Source of the DNA: Symbiodinium sp. CCMP2592 | Lineage: Eukaryota > Sar > Dinophyceae > Suessiales > Symbiodiniaceae | Direction: 5' to 3' | Assembly (NCBI GenBank): GCA_905221615.1 | Contig: CAJNDT010002779.1 | Coordinates: 1,684,001-1,748,000 of the forward strand | DNA length: 64,000 nt | In this document: in pieces, positions 1-9,261 of the stretch | How positions within the stretch are numbered: the first letter of the stretch is position 1 | How the letters are laid out: the number at the start of each line of letters is the position of its first letter | Notes under the pieces: generated by a model | Database searches by the model: none | Told to the model about the DNA's origin: nothing | What the model saw: the letters and a program-made list of their open reading frames with translations, nothing else | Position numbers and translations under genes: made by a program

Positions 1-369
1 GCCTATGTCCGGAAGCATCATCCTGACAGTTTCCCTAGTGTCAAACACTTCATAGTGGATGCCTTTCACCGCCGCAACCACAAATGCAGCAAGCGGGAAT
101 TGACCGTGTCGCAGAAGCGACGCTGCAACAGGGTCCGGACAAACATGTCCGAAAGCTTCAATGCTTGGATCCGCGCCCTGAATTTTTTCGTCAATTCGCT
201 TCGGCCCCACAGCCATGCATTCTGGATTGAGGAAGCCTGCCTGTTTTATAACACGAATCTTGCTCCTCTGCCCACATTCGTAGCACGACCGCGGGGACGC
301 CGCAATGTCAAGGCTCGCATGATGAAGAAGCCTGCCGCCATTCGCAAGCGGCCAAGCAGCCGTAGGTAG
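1..369 (+). CDS. C-terminal part of a KDZ-like DNA transposase (partial, 5' end outside window)
   Basis: The frame is open from base 1 and ends at TAG 367-369, giving about 122 residues with no start in the window. It reads VKHFIVDAFHRRNHKC, then about 25 residues on NMSESFNAWIRAL, then FYNTN, and ends in a basic Arg/Lys-rich tail. The order 'D-x-FH-x(3)-H-K-C ... N-x-S-E-x-FN-x-W ... FYN' resembles the D...NxxxE..W region of Kyakuja-Dileera-Zisupton (KDZ) transposases, which cut and paste DNA elements. The catalytic N-terminal part is outside the window, so intactness cannot be judged. An unrelated host protein with a similar Cys/His patch is possible. The small ORF at 610-1233 follows on the same strand and may belong to the same element. 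Confidence 0.5.
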   Translation, partial: AYVRKHHPDSFPSVKHFIVDAFHRRNHKCSKRELTVSQKRRCNRVRTNMSESFNAWIRALNFFVNSLRPHSHAFWIEEACLFYNTNLAPLPTFVARPRGRRNVKARMMKKPAAIRKRPSSRR

Positions 370-609
370 GAGCTACCGTGTTTGGAACGCCGGCAAGACT
401 GCCAAATTTTGATGTTCTGGACTGCTGCGAGAACCCCGAGAGAGCTCATGATGCGATCACGCGGAAAACCACGGTGTGTGCGTGCATGCCCTACATGCTA
501 GCATGTGTATCATGAAGTCTGCACGGTTACGTACCTTTGAACATGTACCTTTCCACGTGTGCACTTCTACAGCTCAAGTGTTTCAGTACTGAGTAGTCTG
601 CTTGCTCCT

Positions 610-1233
610 ATGGCCTCGCTCCCGGTCGTTGGACATGTGCGTTCGGCTGGTCGTGGTAAGGTGCTGCTAGAACTGCAGCCAGTGCAGGAGCCTTCCACCA
701 GCTCCTCTACCCAGACGAAGCCACCGAATGCTAAGCAGCTGCTCCGTGATATTCAAAGTAAAGTACAGTTTGTGGATCCCTCCAGAGAGAATCTCACAAC
801 GCGAGCCCTGCAGATGCAGATTAGCAACATACAGCGACAGCTCCGTCTTGAGACTTCCGCTACGGGTGGATGGTCTGCAAAAGCTACGGTGTTGTTAAAC
901 AACTGGTTGGCCAAGCCATGTCGTAGCAGAGCTGCAAGTACACTCGCCATCGCAGACACCAGCGTGAAAGCAGATGAAACCCCAAAGAGTTCGGCTCCGC
1001 GATCGCGTTCCTCATCGTCATCATCATCAACCTCTCCTGAGCCGGTCAAAGTCCAGCACAGGCGTAAGCGTGCACGCACGAGGTCTCCTGTTGCGCTGCT
1101 TGAACATATCGTAGAACTAGAGGCTGTCATAGGCCGAGCTCAGGACGTAGAAGAGCAGAATGCTTTGCTCAGCCATGAAGTAGACCGCCTCAAAGGCATT
1201 CTTGAATCACGAGGTCTAGGGCACCTGGTGTAG
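610..1233 (+). CDS. Hypothetical protein with Ser-rich basic region and C-terminal leucine-zipper-like coiled coil
   Basis: Uninterrupted frame of 207 residues from ATG 610 to TAG 1231-1233. An in-frame GTG at 559 is possible but less likely. The first 130 residues show no domain I recognise. Residues about 130-155 are an acidic/serine tract (SRSSSSSSSTSPEP), followed by a strongly basic patch (HRRKRARTRSP). The last 45 residues have leucines at roughly heptad spacing (LLEHIVELEAVIG...LLSHEVDRLKGIL), typical of a coiled coil. Basic patch plus zipper is the layout of bZIP DNA-binding proteins, but the canonical N-x(7)-R basic motif is not evident, so the function stays open. It lies 240 bp after the transposase-like fragment on the same strand and could be an accessory protein of that element. 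Confidence 0.5.
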   Translation: MASLPVVGHVRSAGRGKVLLELQPVQEPSTSSSTQTKPPNAKQLLRDIQSKVQFVDPSRENLTTRALQMQISNIQRQLRLETSATGGWSAKATVLLNNWLAKPCRSRAASTLAIADTSVKADETPKSSAPRSRSSSSSSSTSPEPVKVQHRRKRARTRSPVALLEHIVELEAVIGRAQDVEEQNALLSHEVDRLKGILESRGLGHLV

Positions 1234-1339
1234 TAGCATGTCAACTTCTCTGCGTTTGTTTCACCAAGGGAGCGAAGGGGAGCGAGTTCCATGTCACTTG
1301 AAACAGCCAAGAGGGGGCCTACCGGGTTTCCCCTTCCCT

Positions 1340-1748
1340 ATATATATATATCATATAATATACTGTAATATAATAGCACTACTAATGATACTAATGATAA
1401 CAATACTAATACTAATAATAATAGTAATACTCATACTAATACTAGTACGAATACTACTGCTAATAAAAATACTAATAATCATAATAACAATAATACTAAT
1501 ACTAATACTAATACTAATAATAATAATAAGAAGAATAAGAATAAGAATAGTAATATTACTAAGAATAATAACAGTAATAATAGTAATAATAATAATATTA
1601 TTGTTATTATTATTATTATTGTTATTATTATAGTTATTATTATCATTATCATTATTATTATTATTCTTATTATTCTTATTATTAATATTATTATTATTAT
1701 TATCATTATTATTATTAACAATGGCAATATATATATATATAGATACAT

Positions 1749-1822
<74 letters not shown>

Positions 1823-1845
1823 ATACACGTATATATGCATTATGC
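1340..1845. repeat. Compound microsatellite: (TAA/TAC)n, (TTA)n, (TA)n
   Basis: About 500 bp of almost pure A/T triplet repeats (variants of TAA, AAT and TAC, switching to TTA near 1600) followed by TA dinucleotides at 1729-1825. Open frames here on either strand (poly-Ile, poly-Asn, poly-Leu) come from the triplet periodicity and are not genes. Confidence 0.95.
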
Positions 1846-1849
1846 ATGG

Positions 1850-3340
1850 AGTTTGTTCTTTGTGTATTTTTTTAATGTATCTGTCTAGTTTTTTATGTAT
1901 AGTCGAACCTGCCCCACAACCCTATTGAACAGTCATTAAGGCCCGTGCTTGAAATCCTATATGCATCCTGTGTAACTTGGGCTCAAACTGCGGTGTTCTG
2001 CTAGCATTCGCATGAAGAGATATATCCCCAGTAACAGACAGATCCGAACCTTAACATAGCGGCTCCTATCATGAGGCTTACTATGGTTGGATACCTAGCT
2101 CTGGCAAAGCGCTCCTGATCTTTGTATTCGTCGTTTCCGGAAGTTGGGCAACAACTACGATGGTCATGATCAGACTACAAAACCGTAGCAAAGGGTCGTG
2201 TAGATTCAAAGTCCACTTTATTTGTTCAGGCGTGGGGCGTCTGCAGGTCTTAGCCTGTGCTCTTTGAACGCTCCGGCTGTTAGAAGCCCTCCATGGAGCA
2301 CACCGGCGTCGTTAAGTCGTTCAGCCCTTTGTCTCTCGGCCAAAAGTCGTGGGGCTGGGCCTATGTTAATTTATGTAGTGGCCTCAATAAATTCAATAGG
2401 GTCTTGGGGGTGCCTTATGGTAATTATAAGTATATAGTATAATATACCCCCCCCCATCCAAACGCTATTCTACTTATTCAGGCCCCGACAGTAGAATTTC
2501 TTAGGGCTTGGGATGCAGCGGGGTTTACGGGTCTAAAGTTGAATTTGAGTTTTTTGTGGTTAAGAGTTCGCGTTTCTTTGTAGTTAACTACCTAATCTGT
2601 TTTGCTGAGCAGTAAACACACATCTCGTGGGTGTGTAGAATCAAGAGACTCTGCGGCCGTTTGCCAAGTATCTCGTTCTGCAGAGGATTCGAGCACTTTT
2701 AGGCAGACCCAACCTACCAACGCTGGATGAAACCCAGCAAAACCCAGAAGAGGCATGCACCGTAATTCCGACACCTAAACTTGAGGTGGTGCCGGACCTG
2801 TCTATCAGCAGTAGTTCCCGGATGTTCCCACATGTCTTGAAAAGTCCCAAATTCGTAACAGGATGACTTCGTTTCGATGTCAGAGGGATAGCTTGTGAGG
2901 TGTAGGAGTGTTGTGCCTCCAGCAGTGGTATGGGGGGTTTCGGGTCTGTAAGTTTGAGGGTCTGGGGATGTTCACTGGCTGCAGACTGTAGAGCTTAGCG
3001 AACTCCAGGAGGGAGAGTGGTGGATCAGAGCTGGAAGGTTCAGCTCTGTGTTGGGGGAGTTTGCATTACATCAGTTGCCGTGCTTTCGCTTCTCAAGAGC
3101 CTTTCGGTTTCCACTTTCTGCCAGAACTGCTACTTTGCGAAGAAATCTCCAAAACGTCATGCTCTCATGAGTCACGCCTTTGCAGAAGCTGGCTCCGGGA
3201 TCTACGAGGAGTTTAGGGCTTAGGCTTTAGGCCTCAAAGTCTTATACAGCTTTCAATGCACTTAACGCGCTCTCTGACCCTTGAAGCCGGGCAGTCTGAA
3301 ACGGGAAGAAGTTTTTCGTCCCAAAGGTTCTGAATGCTAC
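1850..3340. other. Spacer without recognisable gene
   Basis: No convincing exon. A worn family A MITE lies near 2366-2490: a 'GTGGCCTCAATAAATT' arm, then 'GGGTCTTGGGGGTGCC', then an arm ending 'TTATTCAGGCCCC'. Short frames at 2592-2850 and 3017-3223 have no recognisable motif. Confidence 0.5.
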
Positions 3341-3349
3341 GGTGGATGA

Positions 3350-3437
3350 TATAAATCCTGCATTACCTCAAGGACCCATAAACTATGGGAATTATGGTAT
3401 TCCTGAGTATGGGTAATGCAGGATTTATATCATCAAC
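3350..3437. mobile_element. MITE family E (88 bp, terminal inverted repeats)
   Basis: Ends are GATGATATAAATCCTGCAT and ATGCAGGATTTATATCATC, perfect inverted repeats of about 24 bp including TACC/GGTA. The core reads 'AAGGACCCATAAACTATGG'. Other copies lie at 8372-8458 and 16097-16190, with a core fragment at 11640-11697. Confidence 0.9.
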
Positions 3438-3508
3438 AGTAGGGCCGTGGATCCATCGGGGAAGCTGCTATGAGTTTGTAGCGTGTTAGGGAACTAAGTT
3501 TAAGAACC

Positions 3509-3694
3509 ATGGTCAGGCAAGCTGATGCCGTGCTGCATGCCCCCCTTGAAGACATGTATGATCGTTTTTCATTGCGACAAAACAAAGTGAGGCTCCTTGA
3601 AGAACCCCAAAGAGGTGTCATAAACAGCTTGCAATTCCTAGCCCACCCCGCAACCATCACCACTCCATGCCGTGAAGCCCTGGACCACCCTTAA
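3509..3694 (+). CDS. Hypothetical exon or small ORF
   Basis: Open frame from ATG 3509 to TAA, 61 residues, with balanced composition (LEDMYDRFSLRQNKVRLLEEP) unlike the repeat-derived frames nearby. It lies just 3' of a family E MITE. No family recognised. It could be an exon of a gene whose other exons I cannot find, or chance. Confidence 0.25.
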   Translation: MVRQADAVLHAPLEDMYDRFSLRQNKVRLLEEPQRGVINSLQFLAHPATITTPCREALDHP

Positions 3695-4303
3695 CCCAGC
3701 ATAAGTTCTGCATCCCAAACGCAATCAAGACGGAATGTATACGTATTCAACCGTTTTTGGGCTTAGCGTCAGTTCCACAGCCCAAGCAAAGCCTCAAAGC
3801 CTCCGAGGAAGGGTTGGGGCTTCGTCACCAGCGAAGAAGCAGGAGGCGGGAGATCTTCAGAAAGCCGATAAGATTCAGGTTTCAAGGTTTGTCTTCAGGG
3901 GCGTGGAGTTTCGGATTCAGGTCGCTGGTTTTTGTTTTTCTCATTGAGGGGGTCTTGTGTAGCTTAAGCCCCTAAATACCCTGAAGCACGTAGCTCTGAA
4001 GCCTAAACCCTAAAGCCGTACACCCTTGACCGTAAGCAGTATAAGCAATTGTGGAGCTGTCGGATAAAGGAGTATAGGCAGCAAAACTGCCAAACCCCCA
4101 AACCTAAAACCGTCAGCCTCACCCTTCCAGAACCCTAACACGAAACCGTTTAAAGCCCGCTCAGAACCCTTTGCAGGAACATCTTTAGAACCCAACATGG
4201 TGTCTTCGTAGGAGACCTCCTCTTGCTCAAAACCGAGCTGGGCGGCTATTGTGCTCAGAAGGGCGACCAGGCCTTGCGGACAGCCTGACTGTTGTTTACA
4301 CTT

Positions 4304-4412
4304 ACTATAGGGGCCTAAATAAATACCAATGCTATTTTGGGAATTCCTGATTCTAATTATAGTACAAAGGGCCCCCAAACCCTGTTCTAATTATTAAGGC
4401 CCCTACATTAGG
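4304..4412. mobile_element. MITE family A copy
   Basis: Left arm TATAGGGGCCTAAATAAAT, right arm ATTATTAAGGCCCCTACATTA. The interior includes 'CTATTTTGGGAATTCCTGA' and 'AATTATAGTAC', both shared with other copies. Family consensus ends are TATAGGGGCCTAAATAATTA and its inverse, about 105 bp in all. Confidence 0.9.
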
Positions 4413-6267
4413 CTCTTTCTAAGGCTTTTCGGCCCAATGACCATGCTATGTAAGGTTTTTGGGCTGTTTTGAGCCTTAGGGTGGGGTCCAGGGGTTAGGA
4501 TTAATACACCTAAAGCTACCAAAACGCACTTTCTCTTCTAGGGCCCCAACATATTCCAAAGTTTGTAGTGAGAGCTTCAAGAGCCTAGGTTACGGTAGTT
4601 GAAGGTAGGGGGTCGGAATGATTAGTTCTGGTATTGTTTGTAGTCTCTCTGGGATTTCGCTGGAAATACCCTCGTTTTAAGTCACGCAGGTGCCTATATT
4701 AGGGGTTAGGGCGGGTTAGGGTTTCTCCAGGGTTTAGGGTCTAGGCAGCACCCTAAACCTGAACTAAGCTTAAAACCATGAGTCTTAAACTTTAAAGTAA
4801 GGGTTTAAACTTGAACCCCAAAGTAATCGCTAAACCTTGAGCCCTAAACTTAAACTACGCCCTAAACTAAGCTTGACACCATGAACCGCAAACTACTCCC
4901 TAGACCCAGCCCTTCTAAACAAGCCCATCCTAGCCCTTAGAAAATGGAGCCCTGCAGACGCCTCTTTGTATACATGCACCTGCAAAATTGTAGACATTAC
5001 TACTTGTGCATCCGTAGGGATTCCGTAAATATGCCATACCCACCCCTCCAAAAACAGAGTCCTGAATATTGCTGAAAACCTCATAGCACCACTCTCTATG
5101 CTAGATAGAGAGTCGTATTCGGCCCCGAGCCTCCAACTTATTCCCCTTGTTAAACTAAGTAGAATGCGGGATTTCAGGTTTGGGGCTTTTCGGATTTTGG
5201 GATTTAGGGTTTGGGGGTTCTTGGTTTTTTGGGTTTAGGCTTGAGGGTTTTGGGGGTTTAGGGAGTGGGGCCCCAGGATTCTCAGGTGCAGGAGTCAGGG
5301 AGTGAGGCTGTTAAGGTTTAGGGGTTTAGGGTTTAGGGGTTTAGGGTTTAGGGTTTACGGTTTAGGGGAGTTATGAGCCTTGAAAGCTCTGTGGCATGAA
5401 GCCCGATGCCGCATCGCACGCCCGAGTTCAGTCCGACATCCGAAGCGTTTTTAAGGCCCAGCGTTTAAGATTTATACTCTGTGCACGCGAGGATGAAGGT
5501 TTGGGTTTAAGATCCTGGTCATGTACCGCTTTTCGTGTTTAAACCCTAAACATCTGAACTTCCTAGGCCCCTAAACCGCTAAACCCTAAACCCCTGAACT
5601 TCCTAAACCCCTAGACCCCGAAACCCTAAATCCCTGAACTTCCTACACCCCCAGGCCCCAAACCCCTAAATCCCTGAACTTCCTACACCCCCAGGCCCCA
5701 AACCCCTAAACCCCTGAACTTCCTACACCCTCAGGCCCCAAACCCCTAAGCCCTTAACCCCTGAACTTCCTAAACCCCCAGGCCCCAAACCCATAGACCC
5801 CTAAGAAGCCGCATAAACCGCAAACCCAATCCTGGCCAGAGGTTTCATTTACTGTCCGAGAGACACCAAAGGGCCTGCAAGCGGCGGGCGTGAAGGTTAT
5901 CTCAACACAGGCGCGACGGTTTAGGCATCAGGGTTTAGGAGTTTAGGGATTTAGGGGTTTAGGGGCGCGGGATTTTGAAGCTTTTTGGGGAAGTGGGGTG
6001 TTTACGGTTGCGAGCTCAGACGATGTATTGCAGATCGGGAGGAGGCCTGCCCGATTATTGTTGTACGGCGCGATCATCTATCTTTGAGGACCCTCACTTT
6101 CTGGAGCCGGAAGCTATACCCTCAACACTACACCCGAAAATGCCGAAGCCCCACTTACTCCCTCAACCCTATAGTATAAGCCCGCAAGCAAGCGAGGTCC
6201 GTCATCGGGGGCATGTATGTAGGTTTCGGAAGTTTCGGATTGAGGTTTTTGGGTATCTATTAGACTT

Positions 6268-6366
6268 TAGAAGGGGCCCCCACCCTGTAATAGTGTGGTA
6301 TGATAGGAATATAATAGGGCCCTAATATAATCCTTATATTGACTATTACAGGGTGGGGGCCCCTTC
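6268..6366. mobile_element. MITE family B copy
   Basis: Inverted repeat of about 22 bp: GAAGGGGCCCCCACCCTGTA at the left and TACAGGGTGGGGGCCCCTTC at the right, around an AT-rich core with TAATAGGGCCCTAATA. A diverged relative is at 38727-38821. Confidence 0.85.
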
Positions 6367-6440
6367 GTCTTTGTTTGATACTCAACCACATCTCGGTCCC
6401 GGGAGATTCGCGGGTGCTCTTCTATGAGCTTCTGAGTCTA

Positions 6441-6478
6441 TGTAATATAGGGGCCTAAATAATTAACAGTGTATGTAA

Positions 6479-6526
<48 letters not shown>

Positions 6527-6622
6527 TTTTTTTGGGGGGGGGAGGGGCTCCTGATCATAATCATTGAATCATGGTATCATGGGCCCCCAAACCCTATCCT
6601 AATTATGAAGGCCCCGAAAGCC
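6441..6622. mobile_element. MITE family A copy carrying a (TA)n microsatellite
   Basis: The left arm TAATATAGGGGCCTAAATAA starts at 6441 and the right arm ends in AATTATGAAGGCCCC near 6617. The interior contains a (CATA/TA)n tract and a T/G homopolymer run (about 6475-6545), probably expanded after insertion. Confidence 0.8.
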
Positions 6623-6792
6623 CTAACCCGCTTTAACCCTTAGGCTCTTGGATAGCCTGAGTGCCCTAAACCCTAAACCCTGAACCCTCGGCCCTGAACC
6701 TTAGTGCCCTAAACCCTATATAGACCCTTAACCCTAAGCCCTAAACCCTAAACCCTGAACCCTTAACCCTAAATTCCTAAACCCTGAATCGA

Positions 6793-8045
6793 GCCCTGAC
6801 GAGGATGGCACCTACAGCTTCTTCGGTGTCGTGAAGTCCTACAACGAGAACAAGGTACTGGGCCTCGCTTCTAGCAGTTGGGCTCAGGTCTTTGGTGCGA
6901 CATTCGTAGGGGGGGGAGGGTTGGGAGGACTAATTAGAACCGAAAACAGGGGGTTATAGTGTAACGGTATTCGGATCCTTGACAGTTAGAATAGGGTCTT
7001 GGGGGTATGTATTCTACTAAACGTAGAATACAAGGACTAAACCGACTATACGTTGCTAACATCACCAGTCACTTAGTCCCCTACATGTCGGGTCTCTTGC
7101 TTAGCCTCGGCGGTTAGCTCGATGAAGTGGTAGACTTGAGGTCATGATAAACAATGGAGTCAATGCCTCAGGGTTTAGGGCCTAGGATTCAGGGTTGCAA
7201 GCCTAAGTTCATGTCTCAAACCCTCGGCATCCTTGCATTGAAGCCCGAGGCTAGCGCCTTTCGAACATCTTGCCGCTGGGTACGTATGCTTAAGGAAGAT
7301 TCCAAGCGCCCGATGACGGAGGATATTCAATTTAAAGACGTTTAATATAGGAGCCCCAATAATTACCTATACTATTTTGGGGGTTCCTATTGCAATTATA
7401 GTATGGTTGGCCCCAAAACCATCTTCTGTTGTTTAAGGCCCCTCTATTCGGCTTCTGTGGGGAAGACTGCTCTTCTGTTGTTTAAGCCCCTCTATTCGGC
7501 TTCCGTGGGGAACACAACACTTCATTGCAAGGACAATCGAGCGAGTTCGCGCTGCACCAAGTAATCACCCCGCATAGTTACCCAGGTGGAGGTTGAGAAT
7601 GCGGATTCTCAATTCCAATAATACTACTCATACTGCTACTACTAGTAATAATAACAATAGTAATAATCATATACAATAATAATAACAATAATAATATTAA
7701 TAATAGCAATAGTGTAATAAAATAATATCTCCGGGATGCCGATTTCGAGCAACCCTTGCGCACGCCCGTTTCTGCAGCTCGGTAGAGCACAGACAGCCAG
7801 GGATTTGGTTTCCTTGGCTGCGATGCCGCGATGAACATCTTTGGCAAGGACGTCTTCTTTATGAGGCGCGGGTTGCTTTTTGCGAAGTTCGGTTGCTGCT
7901 TGCTGGTTTTTTGTCTCATCAGCTCACAAAGTCGGATTTTGGAGATGCCGTCATGAATAGGCCGAGAGGCCAAGTTCAGCTTGAAATCGGGACCAGGGAG
8001 GCCCTCGTGTCGCAGAGGGACATTGAATTTGTGCAATCGATCTAG
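6793..8045 (+). CDS. Cold-shock-domain protein, split over at least three exons
   Basis: Exon 1 (to 6854) reads DEDGTYSFFGVVKSYNENK and ends at AAG|GTACTG. Exon 2 starts after CCAG at 7801 and continues GFGFLGCDAAMNIFGKDVFF. Joined in phase this gives the classic CSD core 'G-V-V-K-S-Y-N-x-x-K-G-F-G-F ... DVFF', the RNA/DNA-binding beta-barrel of cold-shock/Y-box proteins. A third exon, from about 7923 (after TCATCAG) to TAG 8043-8045, reads KSDFGDAVMNRPRGQVQLE and matches the 'GDAV...V.FE' last strands. The exon 2/3 junction (about 7860-7922) is not resolved: frame changes and a GC donor near 7865 is possible. The 5' limit is also uncertain. CSD proteins are the most abundant putative nucleic-acid-binding family in dinoflagellates. 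A microsatellite and a family A MITE lie in intron 1. Confidence 0.7.
7345..7450. mobile_element. MITE family A copy inside the CSD gene intron
   Basis: Left arm TAATATAGGAGCCCCAATAA, interior CTATACTATTTTGGGGGTTCC and GCAATTATAGTAT, right arm TTTAAGGCCCCTCTATTCGG. The right arm is followed by a partial duplicate (7464-7502), so the 3' end has been copied once more. Confidence 0.8.
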
Positions 8046-8371
8046 GAGGCTACACAAGCGCACCGTCAAAAACCCACCTTGCTCAAAGGCCCAAGACTTC
8101 CAGCACACATCACATCCCTAAATCCTAAACCCCAAACCCTAATTCTCAAACAACCCGAAACCCTAATCCTGCTTGCGAGGAGTCAAGTTCCGCAAGGGCT
8201 TCAGACGGGTGCCCAGGTGATGTTCAAGGCCCGGCCGGTCTCGGTACCAGGCGATCTTCAAACGTCAAGAGGAGTCCTCAGACTTAGAGGAGGGCTTTGG
8301 GCTATGCTTCACTGTGACTTTGTTTAGGAATCCTCAGCGTGATTTTTTCTATTCAGCGAAAGAATTTAGGT

Positions 8372-8458
8372 GTTTTCCTGCATTACCTTAATGACCCTAA
8401 ACCATGGGAATTATGGTACATTCCTTATTATGGGTCATGCAGGATTTATATCATCAAC
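8372..8458. mobile_element. MITE family E copy
   Basis: Left arm CCTGCATTACC (outer TIR worn), right arm ATGCAGGATTTATATCATC, core 'CCCTAAACCATGGGAATTATGG'-like as in the 3350 copy. Confidence 0.8.
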
Positions 8459-8737
8459 CGTTCGGGTCCGGTTGGTTCCAGGATGCCGCGTTAGGAGTCT
8501 CGCAAAAAGGCTTCATGTCCTCGCCGGTTTAGGGTATGAAGGGTTTAGGGTTGAAGGTTTAGGGTTTAGGGTTTTTTCCGCAACTACCGAGAGCCGATTT
8601 CGAGACGTTTGCGCAATGCGTTGAAGCAACTTCCCATGCTGAAGCTTGTTCCCAAATTTTCCGGGCAATGTTGAAACAATGATAGTTTAATAGAGCCCCC
8701 AAAGCCGGTTCCATTATTAAGACCCTTACAGTAAAAG

Positions 8738-8830
8738 CCAGAAAGTTGGAATATGATTATCCTAAACCCTTTATGGTAAATTATAGGGTATCCTACCCTG
8801 AAACCATATTCCAACTTTCTGGAGTTCCCT
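8738..8830. mobile_element. MITE family F copy
   Basis: GCCAGAAAGTTGGAATATGA at the left and CATATTCCAACTTTCTGGAG at the right form an inverted repeat. The interior carries TTTATGGTAAATTATAGGG, also found at 21880 and 33903. Confidence 0.9.
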
Positions 8831-9261
8831 GTACATCATTTGCAAAGTAGTCGCTTCCAGCTGCAAGTGAGGCTCGGAGGAGTTCTTTTGGTAGCTCCGT
8901 GAAGGGTTCCCAAGACCTGTGGCGAAGTTCCCCTGGAGCATTAGTTCTTGCGACCCAAATTGCCGTAGCTCACGCCAAAGTTTGCATCCTCAGTCCCCCA
9001 AACCCTGAATACATGAACCGTATTATAAACCATAAGCCTTCAATGCCTGAGGCCATACACCCCTGGACCAAACCCCGAAACGCTGCAGGTCTCAACAGGG
9101 AGCCTTTCTGTAGAGTTTTGGCTTGCTTCCTTGCGAGCAGCGGCGTAGCTCAGCCCTGGTCTTTTGATCTGTAAGCCAGTAGCCGGTTTAGGGTTTAGGG
9201 TTTAGGGTCACCTTCTCGTACAGGCTCTGTTTGTTTTGTGCTTGCTTACGCTTGACCGGGC

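Larger units (their letters stand above)
3700..6780. other. Repeat-rich spacer: telomere-like CCCTAAA/TTTAGGG runs and MITEs, no gene recognised
   Basis: Degenerate heptamers occur in both orientations, densest at 4690-4760, 5290-5370 (TTTAGGG), 5530-5815 (CCCTAAA with a repeating 'CCCCTGAACTTCCTA' unit of about 50 bp) and 6660-6790. Two MITEs and a TA microsatellite are listed separately. Frames at 4010-4378 and 5975-6325 show no recognisable protein. Confidence 0.7.

Noticed and set aside
566..580. CTACAGCTCAAG, slightly like the 3' end of the dinoflagellate spliced leader
   Set aside because: Only the last few bases agree; the CCGTAGCCATTTTGG part is missing.
7578..8108. 176-codon frame on the - strand
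   Set aside because: It is antisense to the CSD exons 7801-8045, which match a known domain, and its N-terminal end runs into a microsatellite.
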